From an uncultured Muribaculaceae bacterium (GTDB lineage Bacteria > Bacteroidota > Bacteroidia > Bacteroidales > Muribaculaceae), in contig CAJTSR010000020.1 in the NCBI GenBank assembly GCA_910579035.1, positions 1 to 53,869 of the forward strand: DNA of 53,869 nucleotides, given 5' to 3'. Positions 1 to 8,672 of the stretch are shown one piece after another (the stretch's first letter is position 1; each line of letters opens with the position of its first letter). The notes under the pieces were generated by a model. The model saw only the letters and a program-made list of their open reading frames with translations, made no database searches and was not told the origin of the DNA. Position numbers and translations under genes: made by a program.

Positions 1-1
1 G

Positions 2-2125
2 GCGGCCGGGCTCGCCGTCACCGACACCCGCCATGCCTACCACGGCGCGCCCGAGGCCGTGCGCACCTCCGTCGGCGGCGCCGTGCGCGAGATCGTCACG
101 GAGTACGACGGCGCCGCGCGCCCCGTGCGGCAGACCGTCGTCCACGGCGGCGACACCGCCGTCACCACCACCGCCTACGACTCCGCCGGGCTGGTGGCCT
201 CGCAGAAGATGGGCGCCCGGGTTACCCGCGAGTACGCCTACGACGAGCACGGCTGGCCCGCGGTCATCACCACCAGCCTCGGCCGCACCATCGACTTCAG
301 GCCGAGGCCGCCCGCCCTCGACCCCGACAGCCTCCTCCTTCCCGTGCCCAACAGCTACTACGGCGCCATCGAGCTGCCCCCGGGCGGGCTGACCGTCGTC
401 GATTTTGCCGACCGCTATGTCGAAACCCTCCGCTACGCCGACGGCGCCAGCCCGCGCTACACCGGCGAGGTGTCGTCGCGCGAGCTCACCAACGGCGCCC
501 GCTACGACTACCGCTACGACGCCCACGACCGCCTCGTGGCCGCCGACTACACCCCCGGCCCCGGCGCGCCCCCCGGCGAGGACTTCTCCGCCGCCTACGA
601 ATACGACGCCATAGGCCGCCCCACCCGCATCCGCCGCTGGGGCGTCACCCGCCTCGACGGCACCGCCGAGAAGTTCGGGCCGCTCGACAACATAAGGCAT
701 TACTATGACGGCGCCCGCCTGTCGTCGGTAAGGGCTGCCAACTGGCCGGCCCCCTTCTACGGGCAGACAGGGTACGGCGCCGCGCAGTACGTCAATGACT
801 ATGAATACAACAGCGCCGGACTGCTCGTCGGCGACGCCAACCGCGGCATCACCTCCGTGAGGTACAACCATCTCGGACTGCCCGTGTCGACCCAGGTGAC
901 CGACCCCGCCGTCAGCGGCCGCACCTACAGCATATCGAACACCTACAGCTCCGACGGCACCCTTGTCGCCACGAGCCGCTCGCAGCACGGCGCCCTGATG
1001 CTGATAGAGAAATCGATCTACGTGGACGGCTTCACCATAGGCGAACGTTCGCTGGCGGGCCGCACCGTCGACCGTGTCGACTTCCCCGGGGGCTACTTCG
1101 ACAAGGGCGGCGTTCACTGGCTGCTGCGCGACGGCCTCGGCTCGGTCGGCATGACCGTCGACGACTCCGGGCAGGTGGAGCAGCACGTTCAGTACTACCC
1201 CTACGGCGAGCCCCACCGCGAGCCGCAGGGGCAGCCCTACCTCTACGGCGGCAAGGAGCGCCGCCGCTTCGGAGGCCTCAACGACTACGACTTCCACGCC
1301 CGCTTCCTCAACCCCGCCGCCGCCCTCTGGCACGCCCCCGACCCCCGCGCCTCCCGCTACCCGTGGCTGTCGCCCTATGCCTTCTGCGCCTCCAACCCCG
1401 TCCGCTACTCCGACCCCACCGGCAATATCATCACCACAATGATTGACGGCAAGCTTTACACCTACGAGTGTGGGCGGCAGGGCTGGAACTTCTATTACGA
1501 CGGCGAAAAATATGATGGCGACAACCAATACGTTGCCGAACTACTCCGAAGTCTCCGAACTCTCCAGTGCAAGGCTGTCGGCAACGCCCTTGTGCGTTCC
1601 CTCGTCGAGGATATCGAGGTAATCACAATCCGCGCCCCCCAAGACGGCGAATCCAATATGTACGATCATAGCTCAAGAACCATTGTTTGGGACTCAAACA
1701 AGAAATCTTGGGGAAATTATACTTTTGATGGAGGAAAGTGGACTTTACAAAAACCGGCATTTTTGTCTTTGGCACACGAAATGTTCCATACTGAGTCTTT
1801 TTTAAGCGGTTACACCCCAAAAATCTGGGGCTATATAGGCGGAGAGCCTTATTTTACAGACGATATATGGGCTATAACAGGAGAAAATCTTATTATGCAT
1901 GAGCAGGGTCTTCACGGGGGAGAATACGGATTAGGCTATAGAATTGGCTATGGTATCATAGGATCAGTTAGTGATGATTTTCCCTATGGGACAAAAGAAC
2001 CTATGTACTTCGAATACGAACAATGCAAGGAGTATTTTGATAATAATACGGATGTTGTCCGTCGGATAAATACTAATGCAAGCATGCGGAAATTTCAAAG
2101 GCAATATGGTATAAAACAGAATTAA
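2..2125 (+). CDS. RHS/YD-repeat polymorphic toxin, 3' part, with C-terminal M91-like zinc metallopeptidase tip
   Basis: The reading frame is open to the window's left edge, so only the C-terminal ~708 residues are present and the true start lies upstream. YD repeats are visible (YAYDEHGWP, YEYDAIGRP, YEYNSAGLL). They are followed by the RHS core-associated stretch (RFLNPAAALWHAPDP, then YPWLSPYAF and NPVRYSDPTGN at about 1310-1425), which normally marks the toxin boundary. Beyond it, base composition falls from strongly GC-rich to AT-rich, as in swapped toxin tips. The tip has HEMFH (codons 1775-1789), a HExxH zinc site, and downstream GENLIMHEQGL (Glu codon 1883-1885 a candidate third ligand), a pattern I know from M91/NleD-like effectors. 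RHS shells are known to encapsulate and deliver such tips in contact-dependent competition; the protease target here is unknown. The upstream export signal cannot be seen. RHS assignment is firm; the M91 assignment is likely. Confidence 0.
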   Translation, partial: AAGLAVTDTRHAYHGAPEAVRTSVGGAVREIVTEYDGAARPVRQTVVHGGDTAVTTTAYDSAGLVASQKMGARVTREYAYDEHGWPAVITTSLGRTIDFRPRPPALDPDSLLLPVPNSYYGAIELPPGGLTVVDFADRYVETLRYADGASPRYTGEVSSRELTNGARYDYRYDAHDRLVAADYTPGPGAPPGEDFSAAYEYDAIGRPTRIRRWGVTRLDGTAEKFGPLDNIRHYYDGARLSSVRAANWPAPFYGQTGYGAAQYVNDYEYNSAGLLVGDANRGITSVRYNHLGLPVSTQVTDPAVSGRTYSISNTYSSDGTLVATSRSQHGALMLIEKSIYVDGFTIGERSLAGRTVDRVDFPGGYFDKGGVHWLLRDGLGSVGMTVDDSGQVEQHVQYYPYGEPHREPQGQPYLYGGKERRRFGGLNDYDFHARFLNPAAALWHAPDPRASRYPWLSPYAFCASNPVRYSDPTGNIITTMIDGKLYTYECGRQGWNFYYDGEKYDGDNQYVAELLRSLRTLQCKAVGNALVRSLVEDIEVITIRAPQDGESNMYDHSSRTIVWDSNKKSWGNYTFDGGKWTLQKPAFLSLAHEMFHTESFLSGYTPKIWGYIGGEPYFTDDIWAITGENLIMHEQGLHGGEYGLGYRIGYGIIGSVSDDFPYGTKEPMYFEYEQCKEYFDNNTDVVRRINTNASMRKFQRQYGIKQN

Positions 2126-2126
2126 G

Positions 2127-2825
2127 ATGAGAACGTTTGTTATCTTTGTTATTATAGTGTTTATTAGCATATGCTCTGTCGGAATGTATAGGCCGGGGGA
2201 TGTGGATGAGAATAGTCTTCTTTGCCCTCGGCTGTCGGTGATAGAGATTGGGAAGAAGGAATATGCAGGAATCAAGGCCGGCTCACTTGATTCATTGTTG
2301 TTCTCGTTGCTTGAGGAGCATCTTCCATTGCATGAGGATATGGTTCCAAAGATTGGACTTTTTCAACGACTGCCACATTCCGATAATGACACCATAGGAG
2401 CTGTTTACATTTATAATTTTGGAGATTCTGATTTTCACTATCGTCTGTTTTCAATAGAAACGGGATGGGAATTTGTCCACGGAGCCCAACCTGATACAAC
2501 ATTTGGTTATCGGGCTGATTTGTTGACAGAATTTTGCAGAGGAACGTATAGCTCGAAGAGGTGTGATGCGATTGCAGACTCTTTTCGAAAAAGCAAGGGC
2601 GTGGTTTCATCTTATTTACGAGAAGGCTTCGTCTTTAAGGTGATTCTGTTATCGGGATATATACAGAGTGTCGAAGGAATTTTGTTTATGCGCCTGCTTG
2701 GCCATCGGCGAATGTGGGAGGCGGCGTTTGCCGACAGCCTCGGCCCGTCGCAGATATCGCCTCCGCAGTTTGCCCCTCCCGCCGAGCCACTGCCCGTCCA
2801 GCCGCTCCCGAGGAAAAAGCGCTGA
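2127..2825 (+). CDS. candidate immunity protein for the RHS metallopeptidase (exported, unknown family)
   Basis: I recognise no family. The 232-residue protein starts one base after the toxin stop, a spacing that suggests translational coupling and the usual toxin-immunity order. Residues 1-20 form a hydrophobic signal or anchor segment (MRTFVIFVIIVFISICSVG), so the mature protein would sit in the periplasm or on the membrane, where an incoming RHS tip could be met. The body is AT-rich like the toxin tip, consistent with the two having moved together. The last ~40 residues are odd: composition returns to GC-rich and the sequence becomes Pro-rich (SPPQFAPPAEPLPVQPLP, ending in RKKR). This tail may come from flanking DNA after recombination. 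The immunity role is inferred only from position. Confidence 0.
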   Translation: MRTFVIFVIIVFISICSVGMYRPGDVDENSLLCPRLSVIEIGKKEYAGIKAGSLDSLLFSLLEEHLPLHEDMVPKIGLFQRLPHSDNDTIGAVYIYNFGDSDFHYRLFSIETGWEFVHGAQPDTTFGYRADLLTEFCRGTYSSKRCDAIADSFRKSKGVVSSYLREGFVFKVILLSGYIQSVEGILFMRLLGHRRMWEAAFADSLGPSQISPPQFAPPAEPLPVQPLPRKKR

Positions 2826-2845
2826 GATGTTCTGCAAAAAAATAA

Positions 2846-2908
2846 AGCGACTACGCCGGGGGCGTGCACTGGCTGCTTTTGGCACGCCTCCGACCGGGAG
2901 GATACTAA
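2846..2908 (+). pseudogene. short RHS-core scar
   Basis: Reading from 2849, the codons give DYAGGVHWLL. This matches the RHS core segment GGYFDKGGVHWLLRDG of the gene upstream (about 1087-1134), at both protein and DNA level (gggcgtgcactggctgct against cggcgttcactggctgct). The frame ends at a stop at 2906-2908, with only a few unrelated residues between. It looks like a leftover of recombination in which an older RHS tip was displaced. The match is short, about 30 bp, so chance or convergent origin is not excluded. Confidence 0.
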
Positions 2909-3048
2909 TTTCGCCTTGTGCATTATGTATGTCAAATTCGGTGCGGTAGGCTATTATAATGGGAGGGCTTATCTGCGTCGTGAAATTTTCGACAAGGCAA
3001 AGTGTCTGCACATAGCTGAAAGTCAATATAAAAGTATTAACTCTGTGT

Positions 3049-4092
3049 ATGGAGATAATTGTTCGTATTCATAACGAATCAGAATATAATGAAATATTGC
3101 AACAGGCTGTTGCAGTAATTGAAACCGCGAGAGGTAATGCCGCCCGTGCCATTGTCAGTACATCGAATGAAATGTATTGGCGAATAGGTCAACTGCTATA
3201 TGAGCGGAAGCTCGACAGCAAACACGGAGACAATGTAGTCAAGCGGTTGTCCGCTGACCTCAAATCATCATATCCGAAAATGGGAATGTCAGTGCGCAAC
3301 TTGTTTAACATGAAGAGGTTTTATGTAAGATTCCATAAAGCAAATCCAAAAGTGCAACAGCTTGTTGCACTTTTACCGTGGGGTCATATAAACTACCTCA
3401 TGTCTAAGTTCGATGATAACGATGAAGCGATAGAATACTACGCCTGCAAGTATCAGGAAAAGGGCTGGAGTCGAGATTTGCTTATCAACGCTGTAAAGTT
3501 GGAGATGCACAAGCATCAGCCTGAAGCCAACGTGTCAAATAATTTCGCCGTCGCACTCCCAGAGGCTCAGGTCGCATACGCTAACGAGGTTTTCAAGGAT
3601 TCTTATTGCATGGGATTTCTTGGCGTGACTGAGCCGCTTCTTGAACTGGAGCTTGAGCGGAGATTGGTTGAGAAGGTAAAGCAGTTTCTTCTTGAACTTG
3701 GTCAGGGATTTACATACATCGGCAATCAGCACGTCCTGTCCTATAACGGCAAGGATTACAAGGTAGATATGCTTTTCTTTCATCGCGGACTCAGGTCGCT
3801 CGTTGCCGTCGATTTGAAAATCTCCGAGTTCATGCCCGAATATGTCAGCAAGATGAACCTTTATCTCTCATTGCTTGACAGACTTGAACGTGGCAAAGAT
3901 GAAAATCCATCAATTGGCATTATTCTATGCGCCGAAAAAGACAACGTGGAAGTAGAACTTGCACTTGAAGGATTTACCAAACCCATTGGCGTCGCCGAAT
4001 ACAAACTTATCGTTCCTCAAAAAGAGCTGAAACAACTAATCGCCTACGAAATAAAGACTTTCAACCAAGAAGTCGCCGACAGATCAGAATAA
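3049..4092 (+). CDS. DUF1016/YhcG-family PD-(D/E)XK nuclease
   Basis: A 347-residue protein with two recognisable parts. The N-terminal DUF1016 helical domain (about 10-165) includes IETARGNAARAI, YWRIGQLL, SVRNLFNMKRFY and LPWGHINYL. The C-terminal part (about 180-335) is a PD-(D/E)XK nuclease-like domain with YKVDML (Asp240) and VAVDLKI (Asp255-x-Lys257) as the catalytic core. Length and order match full YhcG-family proteins, so it appears intact. These proteins are linked to mobile DNA and to type I restriction loci; here there are no hsd genes, and it stands alone after an RHS module. It is AT-richer than the core genes nearby, as expected for acquired DNA. No sigma-ABfr promoter is obvious upstream. 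The start at 3049 is the first in-frame ATG giving the conserved N-terminus. Its biological role is not established. Confidence 0.
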   Translation: MEIIVRIHNESEYNEILQQAVAVIETARGNAARAIVSTSNEMYWRIGQLLYERKLDSKHGDNVVKRLSADLKSSYPKMGMSVRNLFNMKRFYVRFHKANPKVQQLVALLPWGHINYLMSKFDDNDEAIEYYACKYQEKGWSRDLLINAVKLEMHKHQPEANVSNNFAVALPEAQVAYANEVFKDSYCMGFLGVTEPLLELELERRLVEKVKQFLLELGQGFTYIGNQHVLSYNGKDYKVDMLFFHRGLRSLVAVDLKISEFMPEYVSKMNLYLSLLDRLERGKDENPSIGIILCAEKDNVEVELALEGFTKPIGVAEYKLIVPQKELKQLIAYEIKTFNQEVADRSE

Positions 4093-4194
4093 CTCCTATC
4101 AGAAAGAATAAGTAAAAACTTTTTCTTTTTTGTCCACTCTCGTCTATATTGGTTTAGTTGTGTATATAATGTCCGAACTGAACTAGACTAATCT

Positions 4195-4228
4195 ATATAG
4201 TCAAATCTGCAAGGTTGATTATATAGTC
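4195..4228. repeat. two direct copies of tATATAGTC upstream of the 41-aa gene promoter
   Basis: ATATAGTC occurs at 4195-4202 and 4221-4228, starts 26 bp apart. The first copy also forms an inverted repeat with GACTA at 4186-4190. Both lie just upstream of the -33 element at 4236. The placement fits a regulator's operator, but no regulator gene lies alongside; this is inference from spacing and repetition. Confidence 0.
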
Positions 4229-4235
4229 TAAAACG

Positions 4236-4266
4236 TTTGCTGTGTCGTTTTTATTTCCTATATTTG
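4236..4266 (+). promoter_or_regulatory. sigma-ABfr promoter for the 41-aa membrane peptide
   Basis: TTTG at 4236-4239, a 19-bp spacer, then TATATTTG at 4259-4266, an exact match to the Bacteroidetes TTTG/TAnnTTTG consensus. The predicted transcript start near 4273 leaves a leader of about 30 nt before the ATG at 4302. Confidence 0.
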
Positions 4267-4301
4267 TGGAACGTTAAGTTTATAAATGGCTGGTTTATAT
4301 T

Positions 4302-4427
4302 ATGCTAAGTTTTCTGTTAAAAGTCATCTGCTACGTAGTGCTTGTCGCTTATGTGGGATGGTTCTTTTATGTTCTTTACAGGCTTGTTTTCAAGCCCGGC
4401 AAGAATGGTACTCTGCCTTGGCTCTAA
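4302..4427 (+). CDS. 41-residue single-span membrane peptide, unknown
   Basis: A short frame, ATG 4302 to TAA 4427, encodes MLSFLLKVICYVVLVAY, then VGWFFYVLYRLVF, then a short charged tail KPGKNGTLPWL. It is hydrophobic over residues 2-30 with positive residues after the span, as expected for a small inner-membrane protein. Support comes from the consensus promoter 36 bp upstream and from duplicated ATATAGTC sites before that. I recognise no family. Possible roles (toxin of a type I-like system, small regulator, phage or element remnant) cannot be told apart. The convergent neighbour at 4453-4836 is a broken frame, so this is remnant-rich DNA, but the promoter argues the peptide is expressed. 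Confidence 0.
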   Translation: MLSFLLKVICYVVLVAYVGWFFYVLYRLVFKPGKNGTLPWL

Positions 4428-4452
4428 TTCTTATGGTCGCCGAGTAAGGGCG

Positions 4453-4836
4453 CTATAAGTTCCGCTCGGTTGCGGTTGTGCCACCGCTTTTGAATTTCGG
4501 GGTGATGTTGAGTTTTACCATTGCTTCGTACCATTTTTCGCGGTGTGCGGGAATCGACTCCATAAATGGTAGTATGTCGTCGTTGTACGCTCTGGCAGAG
4601 TAGAAACAGAGTACGGAGGCTTTTTTTCCTTGTATGGTAAGCTGTCGGTAATAATGTATGTCGACTTCGACGCAGTTGAGTTTGCCGTTGCTGCTGTCGC
4701 TTACTATGAACTCAAGCATGTATTCGCCGTCGTTTTCAGCAAGGACGTAGTTGGTGATTTTGTCGGTTTTCTTGCGTTCTTCAAGTTCCGCTATTTGTAA
4801 ATCTTCAGAAATGCAAGTGCTTAGATCCTTTTTGGT
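4453..4836 (-). pseudogene. 5'-truncated orphan gene remnant, unknown family
   Basis: The frame is open from 4836 down to the stop at 4453 and reads as ordinary soluble protein, for example LEERKKTDKITNYVLAENDG, EVDIHYYRQL and SIPAHREKWYEAMVKLNI, ending in GGTTATERNL. No ATG, GTG or TTG occurs in the first 39 codons; the only ATG (4717-4719) lies in the middle of continuous protein-like sequence. It therefore looks like the 3' end of a longer gene whose front was lost. A shorter 88-residue product starting at 4719 is possible. I do not recognise the family. It lies between accessory genes and the start of the core gene block. Confidence 0.
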
Positions 4837-4878
4837 TTATGAAACACCATCTTGTTTATTATGCTTGGTGAAAAAAGT

Positions 4879-4909
4879 TTTGTTAAATGATGAATAAAAC
4901 TTATATTTG
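4879..4909 (+). promoter_or_regulatory. sigma-ABfr promoter for the GHL10 hydrolase
   Basis: TTTG at 4879-4882, 19-bp spacer, TATATTTG at 4902-4909, a full consensus match. A leader of about 75 nt precedes the ATG at 4991. Confidence 0.
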
Positions 4910-4990
4910 CGAAAGAATCAGGGCTCTGAGTACATATATACACAATTATATAACTACCATTTATATCCAACACCTTAAATCACAGCGATT

Positions 4991-7900
4991 ATGAAAAAAA
5001 ACATCGCGAGCGCAGCTGTTGCGCTTTCCCTGTTTCTTTCGGCCGGCCTTCCGGCGGTCGAGGCCAGCGCGCAGGCTACTGAGCCTCCCAAGCGCGAGTT
5101 GCGCTCCGTGTGGTTAACCACGTATCTGTGTATAGACTGGCCTTCGTCGGATTCGCGAGGCACGTCGGAGGCAAAGCAGGCCCAGATGAAGAAAGAGCTG
5201 CTTGCGTATCTCGACAATCACCAGAAACGCAACTTCAACGGAGTCTGCCTGCAGGTACGCTCTATGGCCGACGCGTTCTATAAGTCGTCGTATGAACCGT
5301 GGAGCCAGTATCTCACCAATACCCGCGGAGCAGAACCCGGCTGGGATCCGCTGGCTTTCGCCGTGGAAGAATGCCATAAGCGCGGCCTCGAATGCTGGGC
5401 ATGGATTAATCCGTACCGTTTCAACCGTGGTAATGCGGCCAGAGATACCGAGTACGACAAAGAGTATATATCAAAGGGCTGGATTATAAGCCACAACGGC
5501 TATGCGGTGTTCAATCCCGGCCTTGAGGAGGTGCGGCAGCATAATCTTCGGGTTATACGGGAGATATACACCAATTATGCGGTGGACGGCATACTCTTCG
5601 ACGACTATTTCTATCCGAACGACATTCCATACAAGTCGGACGACGCCATGACCGCCGAGGACTGGGAGGACTATCAGGAGCAGGTGCCCGGCGGCGCTCC
5701 CGGCAAAATTAATGACTGGCGGCGCGAGAATATAGCCAAATTCGTGCGTCAGCTCCGTGAGCAGGTCGACGCAGACAGGCCTGATATGCGGTTCGGCATC
5801 AGTCCTGCGGGCGTGGCCGGTAAATCAGCACCTCAATACGGGCTGTCGGCTCCTCCGATAAGTTCTTCCGACTGGCAGTACGAGAGCATATGCTCAGATC
5901 CGCTGAAGTGGCTCAGCGACGGTTCGATCGATTTTATATCGCCTCAGATTTACTGGTTTGCCACACCGGGGACGGGAGGTTACTCGTCTGCGGCCCCGTA
6001 TACTCCGCTTGCAAAGTGGTGGAGTGATATTGCCAATCATTTCGGACGTCACTTCTACAGCAGTCAGGCGCCTTACAGGATGTGCGACGGCAACGGAAGT
6101 CCTGTATATAACAATGAGGCAAGCTGGGAAGACCTCAGCAAGCAGATTTCGCTTAACCGTGAGTATACTCTCGACAATGCTCCCGGTTCGATATTTTATA
6201 GCGCCAAATATATGGATGGCCCCGTGTGCTCGGGCTGGGGTGATTACTTGCTTGAGCATAGCTTCTCTACCAAGAGCCTTGTGCCAGTGACGTCGTGGAA
6301 GGAACACCCGGTATATGCCGCTCCTGCCAATCTTTCCATTGATAAAGGAGCTTTGTCGTGGGAGGCTACCATAGGGCGGCGTGGTAATGAGATTATACGC
6401 TATACCGTGTACGCGGTTCCTCTTGAGGTTGATCTTGCATCGGCAAGGAATGCCGACGGCGACGGCCTCGACAGCAAGTACCTGCTCGGTGTAAGCTATG
6501 ATACCGGCTATACTCTTCCGGCCGACAAGGCTTCGGGATACTGGTATGGTGTGTGCGTTTACGATGGTTACGGCTATGAATCGGAGATAGCTGTTGCCAA
6601 CTATCCCAACGGTCCTTCGGAGAAAGTAGTGCTCAAGGCTCCTGCCGACGGCGAGTCGTTGGACTGGGGCGTGGATTTCGCGTGGAGCGCGGTAGATGGA
6701 GCGGTATACACGCTTCAGATTTCCCCTGTTGAGGATTTTTCAAAAATAGATATAGAATGTCCCGAACTTACAGCGCCCGGAGTGAGCCTTGACCTTGGCA
6801 GCCTCGACTCCGGCAAGAGATATTTCTGGCGGGTATCGTCGCTTCAGCCGTCCAAACTGCCGGTATGGAGCGAGGCATATAGTTTTATATCTCCTGTTCG
6901 TGTGGCAGCTGCGGCTCCTGTGCTTGTGTCGCCGGCCGACAAGGCCGAGGTTGCCGACGAGTTCAGCCTGACATGGGAAGCGTCGGCCGACGATGTTGAA
7001 GGCTATACTGTCGAAATTGCGTCGGACGATTCATTTTCCGACATTCTGCGCACTATCAAGGTTGCAGAGAACACCACTACTGTAAGGCTTGTGTCCTCAG
7101 TGCTTGGGATAGGCACTTACTACTGGCGCGTAGTGGCCGAGGGCAGCCATTATCTCCCTGGTGTTTCGGCTGTGTACCAGTTCAGTGTCACACATCTTGA
7201 TGTAGGCAATTTTGAACCTGGCTATATAGTGAAGACCGACGATGCCCTCTATGCCGACGCCGGTAAGTATAAATTTGAAAACGTATGGTACAGAACCGTA
7301 GGTAATTCCAACTTTTCGCCTGAGGGCAATGGCTCGAATAACCGAGGTATTGCCATAGCGGGCGATTATGTGTATATGAGCGGGCGTAAGGAGGCCTCAT
7401 CGAAGAGCGATATCTATCTTAAGCAGTACTCTCTTGCGTCAGGCGAACACATACGCGACATCAATCTTTCGGCCGACGGCAAGGTGTCGTATCTGCCGTG
7501 TAACGATGTTTTTTCCGACGCCGGCGGCAATCTGCTTATCGCCAACCTTGTCCTTAATGTTACAACTACGCCTTTGGTGCTGCATCGGGTTGATCCTGAA
7601 ACCGGCGAGCTTACCCGCGTAGCCGAGCTTTTGGGCGAAGGCCTTAGTGGCGGCCGTGTGGACCATTGCTGTGTGTATGGCAGCGTTGACGATCCGGTGT
7701 TCTATGTTTATGCCGCAATAGCGAGCAACAAGATTATTGCCCGCTGGACTGTTGCAGAAGGCAAAACCACCTTTGAGTATGTGACTGTCAATGAATTGTC
7801 GCCGTCGTCAAAGTCGAGTTTCGGTATCGCGCCGCGCACTTTGGCTTTAGGTCCCGGCGAGGTGATAGTAGATGGCGGAGATACAGCCCCGGCTGCTTAC

Positions 7901-8476
7901 GATTTCAGCACGGGCAATATTGTGAACCGTCTGGACGACATATACGACCTTATGCCTGATGGATACAGAAGCAACGGCATAAAATATTTCACTCTTGGCG
8001 GAAAGCATCTGTATGTATATGCATCGAGCGACCACGAGTCGGCCGGATATACGTTTAATATCATATCGGGCAAGTCTGCGACGTTTGCCGATGCAGGGCT
8101 TCTCTGGAAATTCCCCGAGGGAGGTATGGGCAAGGTTAATTCCACTACCTGCTCGGCGCCCGTCGATGTTGCTACAGTTGATGCGGGCAGCGCCATGGTG
8201 GCTGTATATGTGCCGGGCAACGGTCTGGGCGTTTATAGAGTTACCGACGGCGCTGCGTCGGGTATATCCGACGTGTCGGTTGGCGGCAAGGACATCGTTT
8301 CGATAGGTCGTGACGGTGTTGTGGAATTTTCGTCCGAGGTCGGATGTGTGGAGGTATATTCGGTTTCTGGTATGCTGTTGGCGCGTTATGTGGCTGAAGA
8401 CAGCTTCAGGCTGCCGGATACTCCGGGCGCTTACATTGTTCGCTTCGACGGCAATGTGCGTAAAATAATTCGCTGA
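4991..8476 (+). CDS. secreted GHL10-type (DUF187) glycoside hydrolase with type IX secretion tail
   Basis: A 1161-residue secreted enzyme. A signal peptide (1-~28, ending ASAQA) leads into a GHL10/DUF187 barrel (about 34-400): RELRSVWLTTYLCIDWP, GVCLQVRSMADAFYKS, CWAWINPYRFNRGN, DGILFDDYFYP (Asp204-Asp205) and DFISPQIYWF. These are hallmarks of family-10-like hydrolases such as YngK, thought to act on cell-wall or other polysaccharides; the substrate is not known. Next come fibronectin-type or similar beta domains (~450-740), seen in APADGESLDWGVDFAWS and SPADKAEVADEFSLTWE, then a beta-propeller-like region (~770-1080). The last ~70 residues (VEVYSVSGMLLARY, PGAYIVRFDG, KIIR) form a type IX secretion sorting domain, implying surface anchoring or release. 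It has its own promoter and terminator, so it is a single-gene unit. Confidence 0.
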   Translation: MKKNIASAAVALSLFLSAGLPAVEASAQATEPPKRELRSVWLTTYLCIDWPSSDSRGTSEAKQAQMKKELLAYLDNHQKRNFNGVCLQVRSMADAFYKSSYEPWSQYLTNTRGAEPGWDPLAFAVEECHKRGLECWAWINPYRFNRGNAARDTEYDKEYISKGWIISHNGYAVFNPGLEEVRQHNLRVIREIYTNYAVDGILFDDYFYPNDIPYKSDDAMTAEDWEDYQEQVPGGAPGKINDWRRENIAKFVRQLREQVDADRPDMRFGISPAGVAGKSAPQYGLSAPPISSSDWQYESICSDPLKWLSDGSIDFISPQIYWFATPGTGGYSSAAPYTPLAKWWSDIANHFGRHFYSSQAPYRMCDGNGSPVYNNEASWEDLSKQISLNREYTLDNAPGSIFYSAKYMDGPVCSGWGDYLLEHSFSTKSLVPVTSWKEHPVYAAPANLSIDKGALSWEATIGRRGNEIIRYTVYAVPLEVDLASARNADGDGLDSKYLLGVSYDTGYTLPADKASGYWYGVCVYDGYGYESEIAVANYPNGPSEKVVLKAPADGESLDWGVDFAWSAVDGAVYTLQISPVEDFSKIDIECPELTAPGVSLDLGSLDSGKRYFWRVSSLQPSKLPVWSEAYSFISPVRVAAAAPVLVSPADKAEVADEFSLTWEASADDVEGYTVEIASDDSFSDILRTIKVAENTTTVRLVSSVLGIGTYYWRVVAEGSHYLPGVSAVYQFSVTHLDVGNFEPGYIVKTDDALYADAGKYKFENVWYRTVGNSNFSPEGNGSNNRGIAIAGDYVYMSGRKEASSKSDIYLKQYSLASGEHIRDINLSADGKVSYLPCNDVFSDAGGNLLIANLVLNVTTTPLVLHRVDPETGELTRVAELLGEGLSGGRVDHCCVYGSVDDPVFYVYAAIASNKIIARWTVAEGKTTFEYVTVNELSPSSKSSFGIAPRTLALGPGEVIVDGGDTAPAAYDFSTGNIVNRLDDIYDLMPDGYRSNGIKYFTLGGKHLYVYASSDHESAGYTFNIISGKSATFADAGLLWKFPEGGMGKVNSTTCSAPVDVATVDAGSAMVAVYVPGNGLGVYRVTDGAASGISDVSVGGKDIVSIGRDGVVEFSSEVGCVEVYSVSGMLLARYVAEDSFRLPDTPGAYIVRFDGNVRKIIR

Positions 8477-8501
8477 CGCGTCATTGTGTGGCGCCAGTCC
8501 G

Positions 8502-8533
8502 CGCGGGGCGTCATTTGGCGCCCCGCGTTTTTT
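8502..8533 (+). terminator. rho-independent terminator of the GHL10 gene
   Basis: CGCGGGGCG (8502-8510) pairs with CGCCCCGCG (8519-8527) across an 8-nt loop and is followed by six T (8528-8533). Confidence 0.
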
Positions 8534-8560
8534 GGATTTTGTAAGCTAACTTGTCGGCGG

Positions 8561-8592
8561 TTTGTTTATTTGAGAAATAATAGCTATCTTTG
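8561..8592 (+). promoter_or_regulatory. sigma-ABfr promoter for rplY-pth-S4 operon
   Basis: TTTG at 8561-8564, 20-bp spacer, TATCTTTG at 8585-8592. The leader to the rplY ATG is about 73 nt. Confidence 0.
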
Positions 8593-8672
8593 CAGCGCTT
8601 TTTAGCATCCCGTGTGATGGGAAATTAAGAAGCTGTCTTAATTTTGAGTAACACAAACATTTAAAAACTGCA

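Noticed and set aside
1..2125. Complete RHS gene
   Set aside because: The frame is open through position 2, so the start lies outside the window; GTG 59 is not a start.
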